A stretch of DNA of 64,000 bases from DATHAP01 sp963762865. Lineage in GTDB: Bacteria > Actinomycetota > Actinomycetes > JACCUZ01. Positions 58,510 to 64,000 of the stretch are shown here, piece after piece; the first letter of the stretch is position 1; each line of letters starts with the position of its first letter. The stretch is taken from assembly GCA_963762865.1 (NCBI GenBank), contig CAVXNC010000017.1, positions 67,015 to 131,014 of the forward strand, read 5' to 3'. Under the pieces are notes generated by a model. That model worked only from the letters and a program-made list of their open reading frames with translations. It made no database searches and was not told the DNA's origin. Made by a program: the position numbers and the translations under genes.

Positions 58510-60156
58510 GTGGGCTCATCGGCCGGCGACCGGCGGGATCTGCTCCAGCACGCGCGGGCGGCGCATCAGGCGCACCGGTACGAGGTCGCGTACGACGCGC
58601 TCCGGTCAGCGCAGCGAGCGGCACCCCTCGACGTGGAGGACCTCCATCGACTCGCAGAGGCCGCGTGGTGGCTCGGTCTCATGTCGGAGTGCCTGCAGCT
58701 CACCGAGTCGGCGCACCGCGACTTCCTGGCCACTGGGCACCTCGACAGGGCAGCCGCCCAGGCGCTCGACCTCGGCGGCATGCTCGCGATGCGCGGTGAG
58801 CCGGCGCTGGCGTCGGGCTGGCTGGGTAGAGCCCGTCGGCTGCTCGCCGACCAGCCGGTGGGTCCCATCCACGGGCTGCTCTGGTACATCGACCTCTCGA
58901 TGGCGCTCGAGGAGGGCCGGCTGGATGAGGCCGAGCAGCTCTCGATCGAGCTGCGCCGGCTGGGCGACGAGCACGGCGACGAGAGCCTGGTCGCCCTCGG
59001 CTACCTCGGAGCGGGGCTCGCCGACCTGCGCCGTGCCAGGGTCCCGGACGCGTTCGGGCTGCTCGAGGAGGCCATGCTCCGCGTCGTCGGTGGCGGCGTC
59101 TCCCCCGACTGGGCAGGGCACATCTACTGCACGATCGTCTCGGCCTGCCTCGCCGTGGCCGACCTCAACCGGGCCCGGCACTGGTCCGAGGCCGCCCACC
59201 GATGGCTCGAGGACATCTCCGAGGCCGTCATGTTCACCGGCGTGTGTCGGGCGCACGACGTCGAGCTGATGGTCGCCGAGGGCGCCTGGGTCGCCGCCGC
59301 GAAGCAGGCTGACCTGGTGGTTGACGAGCTGCGTGAGCTGAACGTCGAGGCGGTTGCGGAGGCCGAGTACCAGCACGGCGAGTGCCACCGGCTGCGGGGC
59401 GACCTCGACTCCGCGCAGACCTTCTTCGAGCGGGCAGCGTCGCTCGGGCGCGACCCGCAGCCCGGGCGGGCACTGCTGCTCCTGGCTCGCGGCGACGGCG
59501 AGAGCGGGTGGTCCGAGGTCAGTGATGCGGTGGTCCGGGGATCCGCCGATCCGTTCCGCTGCGCGCGGCTGCTGCGCGCGCAGGTCGAGATCGGGGTTGC
59601 GACCGGTCGCTCCGACGGCGCGGCTGCGGCCGCCCGGCGGCTGCGCAGGCTCGCGGACGACTTCGGCACCCCTGGCTTCGTGGCCTGGGCCGATCACGCA
59701 GCCGGAGTCGTCGCCCTGGCAGCCGGGAGACCTCGTGATGCCCTCGAGCCGCTGCTCCTGGCTGCGGCTGGCTACCGAGGGATGCGGGCGTGGTACGACG
59801 CTGCGGGTGCCGAGAGTGGACTAGCTGACGTGCACGGTCAGTTGGGGGATGCCGCTGCCGAGCGTGAACATCGGGAAGCGGCGCAGACGGTTCTCCGACG
59901 ACTCGGCGTCGAGGCGGAGCCGCAGCCGGCCGTCGCCCCTCCGACCGGCGGGCTCACCGCGCGTGAGCTGGAGGTGCTTCGCCGGGTCGCGGCCGGGCTG
60001 AGCAACCGGGACGCCGCTCGGGCCCTCTCCATCAGTGAGGCGACGGTGCGGAGGCATCTCGCCAACATCTATCTCAAGCTGGGCGTGGGCTCGCGGACGG
60101 CAGCGGCCGCGTGGGCCCATGAGCAGGGCCTCGTGGCGCCGACGGTCCAGGCCTGA
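58510..60156 (+). CDS. LuxR-type HTH regulator with TPR-like sensor region
   Basis: 548 residues from GTG 58510. Residues 1-455 are helical repeats with TPR character (AQALDLGGMLAMRGEPALAS, AYEVAYDALRSAQR-type), as in MalT/LuxR-MDR-like proteins but without an N-terminal AAA/NTPase domain. The C-terminal HTH is PTGGLTARELEVLRRVAAGL then SNRDAARALSISEATVRRHL and ANIYLKLGVGSRTAAAAWA, a canonical LuxR/FixJ domain. The methyltransferase gene follows by 139 bases on the same strand and is the obvious candidate target. Confidence 0.88.
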   Translation: MGSSAGDRRDLLQHARAAHQAHRYEVAYDALRSAQRAAPLDVEDLHRLAEAAWWLGLMSECLQLTESAHRDFLATGHLDRAAAQALDLGGMLAMRGEPALASGWLGRARRLLADQPVGPIHGLLWYIDLSMALEEGRLDEAEQLSIELRRLGDEHGDESLVALGYLGAGLADLRRARVPDAFGLLEEAMLRVVGGGVSPDWAGHIYCTIVSACLAVADLNRARHWSEAAHRWLEDISEAVMFTGVCRAHDVELMVAEGAWVAAAKQADLVVDELRELNVEAVAEAEYQHGECHRLRGDLDSAQTFFERAASLGRDPQPGRALLLLARGDGESGWSEVSDAVVRGSADPFRCARLLRAQVEIGVATGRSDGAAAAARRLRRLADDFGTPGFVAWADHAAGVVALAAGRPRDALEPLLLAAAGYRGMRAWYDAAGAESGLADVHGQLGDAAAEREHREAAQTVLRRLGVEAEPQPAVAPPTGGLTARELEVLRRVAAGLSNRDAARALSISEATVRRHLANIYLKLGVGSRTAAAAWAHEQGLVAPTVQA

Positions 60157-60295
60157 CCGGTAGCAGCGGATACACCTTTCGGACCATGCGCTGCCGGGGT
60201 GGTCACATCATCCGGTCGATGTGCCGTGCCCGGCGCACGCAGAGGCTGTGAGGCAGCCGGGCCGCAGCCGCCGGCCCACATGGAAGGAGGCCGCG

Positions 60296-61378
60296 ATGAC
60301 CGCGATCGAGGAAGGCACCGAGACCGACCAGGCCAGGTTCGAGGCCTTCGGCGACCGGATGCTCGGCATGCTCAACGCCGGCTGCACCGCACTGCTGACC
60401 AGCATCGGCCACCAGACAGGGCTGTTCGACGCCCTGGACTCGGCCGGCGCAGTCGGGAGTCAGGAGCTGGCCGATCGAGCGCAGCTGAACGAGCGGTATG
60501 TGCGTGAGTGGCTCGGCGGGTTGACCGTGGCAGGCGTGCTCGAGTTCGATGCCGCCACCTCGAGGTACACGCTGCCGCCGGAACACGCCGGCTGGCTCAC
60601 CACCGGCGCCGGGCCGAACAACCTGGCCCGCACCATGCAGTTCCTCCCGCTGCTCGCGCAGGTGGAGCAGGACATCGTGCGGTGCTTCCGAGAGGGGGGA
60701 GGTCTCTCGTACGGCCACTACCCGAGGTTTCACGAGTGGATGGACCAGGACAGCCGGTCGTTCGTCGACGCTGCCCTCGTGGGCGTGGTGGTGCCGCTCG
60801 TAGAGGGGCTCGATGCGCGACTGCGGGCCGGGATCGACGTGGCCGATGTCGGCTGCGGCAGTGGGCACGCCATCAACGTCCTGGCGCGGCAGTACCCCGC
60901 CAGCCGGTTCGTAGGTCTCGACTTCTCCGAGGAGGCGATCGGGCGGGCGCTCGGTGAGGCGCGCAGCATGGGTCTGACCAACGTCCGGTTCGACGTGTGC
61001 GACGCGGCCACGTTGGACCAACCGGACTCCTTCGACCTGGTCACGGCCTTCGACGCGGTGCACGACCAGGCTCATCCCGGTCAGGTGCTGACCGCCGTCG
61101 CCCGTGCCACCCGACCTGGCGGAGCCTTCCTGATGGTCGACATCAAGGCGTCCAGCAAGGTCCAGGACAACATCGAGAACCCGCTCGCACCGGCTCTCTA
61201 CACGTTCTCCACCATGCACTGCATGCCGGTGTCTCTGGGCCTCGGCGGGGACGGACTCGGCACGGTATGGGGACGAGAGCTGGCCACGTCGATGCTGCAC
61301 GAGGCCGGTTTCGCAGACGTCCAGATCAACGAGCTCGAGGACGACCCGTTCAACGACTACTACGTCTGCCGCAAGTAG
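60296..61378 (+). CDS. Class I SAM-dependent methyltransferase with N-terminal winged helix
   Basis: 360 residues from ATG 60296, with AAGGAGG upstream. N-terminal winged-helix segment (about 20-110): LNAGCTALLTSIGHQTGLFD, AQLNERYVREWLGGLTVAGV. The SAM-binding Rossmann fold starts at about 180: VADVGCGSGHAINVLARQYP (motif I), FVGLDFSEEAIGRALGEA, FDLVTAFDAVHDQ and ATRPGGAFLMVDIKASSKVQ. This matches the Rv2258c-like group of actinobacterial methyltransferases. The physiological substrate is unknown. A LuxR regulator precedes it. Confidence 0.88.
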   Translation: MTAIEEGTETDQARFEAFGDRMLGMLNAGCTALLTSIGHQTGLFDALDSAGAVGSQELADRAQLNERYVREWLGGLTVAGVLEFDAATSRYTLPPEHAGWLTTGAGPNNLARTMQFLPLLAQVEQDIVRCFREGGGLSYGHYPRFHEWMDQDSRSFVDAALVGVVVPLVEGLDARLRAGIDVADVGCGSGHAINVLARQYPASRFVGLDFSEEAIGRALGEARSMGLTNVRFDVCDAATLDQPDSFDLVTAFDAVHDQAHPGQVLTAVARATRPGGAFLMVDIKASSKVQDNIENPLAPALYTFSTMHCMPVSLGLGGDGLGTVWGRELATSMLHEAGFADVQINELEDDPFNDYYVCRK

Positions 61379-61417
61379 CGCCGCCGACTGACGGGGTCGA
61401 CCCCTGCGGTCCGCGCA

Positions 61418-62170
61418 CTAGCGGGGGGTCAGCACGCAGAACTCGTTGCCGTCAGGATCGGCCATCACCACCCAGCTGACGTCGCCCTGGCCGATGTCGA
61501 TCCGGGAGGCCCCGAGAGCGACCAGCCGGTCGACCTCCGCCTGCTGGTCACCGTCGCCGGGTGGCGCCAGGTCGAGATGCAGCCGGTTCTTCCCGGTCTT
61601 CGGATTCACCGGTGGACCGCCCCAGGTGAACTTCGGGCCGCCTTGGGGTGAGCGGATCGCGGTCTCCTCGTCCTGGTCCCAGACCAACGGCCAGCCCAGA
61701 GCCGCGCTCCAGAAGTGTCCGACCTCCTGCGAGCCGTCACCGTTGACCGCTCCGATGAAGCCGCAGTCGGCGAGGAAGTCGTTGCCCGGCTCGATGACGC
61801 AGAACTCGTTGCCCTCGGGGTCCGCGAGGACCACGTGTTCCTCCTCCGGGCGCTGTCCGATGTCGATGTGCCGGGCGCCGAGCTCGAGCGCCCTCGCCAC
61901 CGTCCGCTGCTGCTCCTCGAGGGAGGTGCTCGTCAGGTCGAAGTGCGTCTGGTTCTGGCCGGCCTTCTGCGCCTGCGTCGGGAAGAACTCGATCCGGAAG
62001 CCGGTGTCGTCGTTCGGCAGGAGCGTGAAGCCGTCCGGTGGGTCCTCGACCATCTCCCAGCCCAGGACGCCGGCCCAGAATCGCCCGAGCCGGAGGGGGT
62101 CGTTCGCATCGAAGCACAGCGCGATGAGGCGAGAGGTCATGCCGCTCCGCATCTCCAGATCCGACGTCAT
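61418..62170 (-). CDS. Two-domain VOC protein
   Basis: 250 residues from ATG 62170 (GGAGA site seven bases upstream); ATG 62140 is the alternative. Two similar VOC units are seen. Unit 1: LIALCFDANDPLRLGRFWAG, GQNQTHFDLT and VLADPEGNEFCVIEP. Unit 2: VGHFWSAALGWPLVWDQDEE, GKNRLHLDLAPPGD and VMADPDGNEFCVLTP. Each unit has the H-x-D-L and N-E-F-C-V elements, suggesting gene duplication and a metal site formed between the halves. Likely glyoxalase/dioxygenase-type or antibiotic-binding fold. Divergent from the RibD/DHFR-like gene. Confidence 0.87.
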   Translation of the reverse strand: MTSDLEMRSGMTSRLIALCFDANDPLRLGRFWAGVLGWEMVEDPPDGFTLLPNDDTGFRIEFFPTQAQKAGQNQTHFDLTSTSLEEQQRTVARALELGARHIDIGQRPEEEHVVLADPEGNEFCVIEPGNDFLADCGFIGAVNGDGSQEVGHFWSAALGWPLVWDQDEETAIRSPQGGPKFTWGGPPVNPKTGKNRLHLDLAPPGDGDQQAEVDRLVALGASRIDIGQGDVSWVVMADPDGNEFCVLTPR

Positions 62171-62198
62171 CGATGAGTCTCCGGAGTAGATCGGGTCT

Positions 62199-62219
62199 CC
62201 AGGTGTGACTGCAACCTGG
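62199..62219. promoter_or_regulatory. Dyad CCAGGT-N9-ACCTGG between VOC and RibD-like genes
   Basis: Perfect 6-bp arms at 62199-62204 and 62214-62219 in the 83-base divergent intergenic region. Symmetry fits a dimeric repressor acting on both genes. No regulator gene is adjacent. Confidence 0.4.
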
Positions 62220-62253
62220 ATAACTTGAACACGAACCGACGAAAGGGAACCCG

Positions 62254-62820
62254 ATGCCGACCCTGATGGTGGACTTCATCATCTCCCTCGACGGATACGC
62301 CAGCGCCGACGGCTGGCCCGGCTTCTGGGGGCTCGAGGGGCCCGAGTACCTCGGGTGGCTCGAGACGGAAGCCGAACACGAGCACGAAGTCCTCATGGGC
62401 GCCACGACGTACCGCCTGATGTCTGGCTTCGCCGAGGAGACGCCCGACGAGAGCGGCATGTCCGCGTTGACTGCGATGCCCAAGGTGGTGTTCTCCTCGA
62501 CGTTGGAGGGCCCGTTGTCGTGGGCCAACACCGAGCTGGTCGACAGTGACCCGGTCGAGGCCGTGCGGGCCATGAAGGAGGATGCCTCGCGACGACCCAT
62601 GCGCACGCTCGGCAGCCTGACCCTGTGCCGGTCCTTGCTCGAAGCCGGCTTGGTCGATCGCTTCCGCGTGGTGGTCTTCCCGGTCATCACCGGTGCCACC
62701 GGGAAGGAGCGCATCTACGACGGGTATCCCGACGTCGCCCTGGAGCTGGTGGCCAACCGGACGTTCGACGGCCGGCTCCAGCTGCTCGAGTACGTTCCCT
62801 CGGTGCTCGGCGGTCGATAG
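62254..62820 (+). CDS. Dihydrofolate-reductase/RibD-fold protein
   Basis: 188 residues from ATG 62254. DHFR-like start LMVDFIISLDGYASADGWPG, then LMGATTYRLMSGF (NADPH-loop region), KVVFSSTLEGPLSWANTELV, TLGSLTLCRSLLEAGLVDRF (GSxxL cofactor motif) and VVFPVITGATGKERIYDGYP. The RibD C-terminal (pyrimidine reductase-like) family is large and mostly uncharacterised; an NADPH-dependent reductase activity is inferred. Confidence 0.87.
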   Translation: MPTLMVDFIISLDGYASADGWPGFWGLEGPEYLGWLETEAEHEHEVLMGATTYRLMSGFAEETPDESGMSALTAMPKVVFSSTLEGPLSWANTELVDSDPVEAVRAMKEDASRRPMRTLGSLTLCRSLLEAGLVDRFRVVVFPVITGATGKERIYDGYPDVALELVANRTFDGRLQLLEYVPSVLGGR

Positions 62821-62824
62821 GCGT

Positions 62825-63892
62825 TCAGCTCGGACCGGCTCCGGATGCGAGCGGTTGGACACAGGGCATCGACGCGTAGGTGCGCGCTTCGTCGGAGATG
62901 CGTCGCAGGCCGGCGCCGATCAGACGGGCATCGGCATCCAGTCTCCGGAACCGCGGGACGACGCTCGTCTCGAGCCATCGCCAGCGGTCCTCGAAGCGGG
63001 TGATCCTTGGCCAGGTCCGAGCCCGCAGTGCGTGCGGGATGCCGCGGCCGAGCGAGGCGAGGTAGAACGAGGTGAAGTACGCAACCTCCTGCCGCACCCC
63101 GCGCACCTCGAAGCTCGTGGTGGAGCCGATCGAGACGAGCCTGGCGAACGCGCACGAGAGCCGATCGAAGTTGGGCTGCACCAGGGCACGCTGCTCGTGC
63201 TCGAGGAGCTGGAGGGTGCCCTCCCAGACAAGATCGTCGGCCGCCTGCCGAGCGGTCACGGACGCTGCCTCGTCCCCCAGGACACGGCGGCCCCGGTCGA
63301 TCGCCTCGAAGCCGGCGAGGACGGGCGCGTAGTGGGCCTCGGCTCGCAGGAGAGCACGAAGGCGTTCGATCCCGTCGTCGGCTGTGGCGTATGCCAGGTG
63401 CACCCAGAAGATGTCGTTGAAGATGGCGTTGTTCGTCGCCCGGATCGTGTCCACGTCCGCCGTCAGCAGCAGCTTCCGGCGACCCAGGCTGCGTGGGATG
63501 TCCACGTAGCCGGTGTCATCGGTGTCCAGCCGCAGCGGGAACAGCGCCAGCCGGACGTGGTGTGACGCGAAGGCAGCCATCGCGGCCCACTTGAAGCGGG
63601 CGGGCTGCAGGTTGTACATCCAGGCATAGCGTGACGAGATCTCCATGTTGCGGTGGAATGCGCAGCAATGGTTGGTCAGGAGACCCTCGACCAGGTCCTG
63701 CCATCCCGCGACCGTGTCCGGCGCCTTGCCACGGGGGACGACCTGGCGCTGCGCAGGGATGAGCACGTCCGGGTCACCCGGCAGGCCCACCGACCACTGC
63801 TCCGGCGGGCGCGCGGTCCCTGCGAGCTCGTAACGGGGACCATCGGTCGTCACGCTCGCATGGTCTCGCCGCCCGGGCATCGCGTCCATCAC
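62825..63892 (-). CDS. Uncharacterised protein (355 aa)
   Basis: 355 residues from ATG 63892; ATG 63880 or GTG 63853 are possible. I do not recognise the family. The protein is soluble and mostly helical, with conserved-looking segments NHCCAFHRNMEISSRYAWMY, NLQPARFKWAAMAAFASHHV, RATNNAIFNDIFWVHLAYAT and LASLGRGIPHALRARTWPRI, and no obvious metal-ligand cluster beyond scattered His. It is tandem with the next upstream minus-strand gene but separated by a hairpin at 63905-63929, so it probably has its own promoter. No function is proposed. Confidence 0.55.
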   Translation of the reverse strand: MMDAMPGRRDHASVTTDGPRYELAGTARPPEQWSVGLPGDPDVLIPAQRQVVPRGKAPDTVAGWQDLVEGLLTNHCCAFHRNMEISSRYAWMYNLQPARFKWAAMAAFASHHVRLALFPLRLDTDDTGYVDIPRSLGRRKLLLTADVDTIRATNNAIFNDIFWVHLAYATADDGIERLRALLRAEAHYAPVLAGFEAIDRGRRVLGDEAASVTARQAADDLVWEGTLQLLEHEQRALVQPNFDRLSCAFARLVSIGSTTSFEVRGVRQEVAYFTSFYLASLGRGIPHALRARTWPRITRFEDRWRWLETSVVPRFRRLDADARLIGAGLRRISDEARTYASMPCVQPLASGAGPS

Positions 63893-63904
63893 GCGAGCGG
63901 ACCG

Positions 63905-63929
63905 CCCTCGCCGAAGTGAGCGGCGAGGG
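63905..63929 (-). terminator. Hairpin between two minus-strand genes
   Basis: CCCTCGCCG (63905-63913), seven-base loop, CGGCGAGGG (63921-63929): a perfect 9-bp stem. It lies about 36 bases downstream of the stop of the partial gene at the right edge and just upstream of the 63892 start. Confidence 0.55.
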
Positions 63930-63965
63930 TCGTCCGGGGCTGCCTGCTGTCCGTGCCTCCAGCGA

Positions 63966-64000
63966 CTAGTCGGCCCGCTGGAGCACCACCGGCAGCTCGT
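63966..64000 (-). CDS. 3' end of an unidentified minus-strand gene
   Basis: The reverse strand reads ELPVVLQRAD then TAG (63968-63966). Codon use is typical of the neighbours and a terminator-like hairpin follows, so a gene probably enters from the right. Too short to identify. Confidence 0.35.
   Translation of the reverse strand, partial: ELPVVLQRAD

Noticed and set aside
1..64000. Prophage, insertion sequence or integrated plasmid
   Set aside because: No integrase, transposase, phage structural or partition genes and no abrupt composition change were seen. The HNH/DUF222 gene is the only possibly mobile protein.

Overview
The window is high-GC chromosomal DNA from an actinobacterium, most likely a member of the Nocardioidaceae (Nocardioides-like). 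I infer this from the strong G/C third-position bias, the many GTG starts, a DUF222/HNH (13E12-type) nuclease, a DinB-fold protein of the kind common in mycothiol producers, the abundance of ECF sigma factors, and actinobacterial families such as DUF5522, DUF3516 helicase and DUF2993/LmeA. No rRNA, tRNA, phage genes or insertion sequences were seen.

Layout. 1-10.9 kb: the 3' end of a PhoX-type phosphatase, then mostly single-gene housekeeping or accessory units (DUF202, LmeA-like lipid-binding protein, HtrA-like protease, double GNAT, DUF2461, a SnoaL-tailed ECF sigma factor, a DHA2 exporter, a small zinc-ribbon protein, VOC, DUF5701, RidA, nitronate monooxygenase, thioesterase). 10.9-19.3 kb: nucleoside hydrolase, a large secreted metallopeptidase, a DUF3224-MarR pair, a hydrolase/DUF2203 pair, and a secreted LysM/peptidoglycan-binding protein. 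19.4-22.3 kb: a translationally coupled pair that together forms a split PEP-synthase-like dikinase, with a cyclic-nucleotide-binding domain on the ATP-grasp half. 22.4-30.4 kb: M15 peptidase, DUF3516 RNA helicase, a SigE-family ECF sigma factor with a membrane-anchored partner, a small secreted protein and an M6 immune-inhibitor-A-like protease. 30.4-42 kb: DHA2 exporter, HNH/DUF222 protein, a pterin-dehydratase-like/VOC fusion, HrpA helicase and a GH15 glucodextranase-type enzyme. 42-49.3 kb: a DGPF/YciI protein with its ECF42 sigma factor, CDF metal transporter, DinB, SGNH hydrolase, GH3 lipoprotein and DUF5522. 49.3-50.3 kb: a 1-kb gene-free interval holding a regular array of 12 short hairpins. 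50.3-64 kb: aldo/keto reductase, a PhoP/MprA-like two-component system with a third gene, glycosyltransferase and pyruvyltransferase-like genes, a LuxR regulator with a methyltransferase, VOC, RibD/DHFR-like protein, an unrecognised protein and the extreme 3' end of a further minus-strand gene.

The most unusual items are: (1) the hairpin array at 49.6-50.2 kb. Each unit has a CCGA/TCGG core stem and a GCAA or GCGA (GNRA) tetraloop, units recur every 48-55 bp, one unit carries a compensatory base-pair change, and a strand-matched terminator follows. It looks like a structured non-coding RNA or DNA element. (2) The split, apparently cAMP-responsive dikinase. (3) An ECF42-type promoter match and three 11-bp direct repeats in front of the DGPF gene. 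(4) Two single-base frameshifts in otherwise conserved genes (about 1322 and about 23205), which may be assembly errors or real decay. (5) Several precise palindromes and inverted repeats at gene boundaries.
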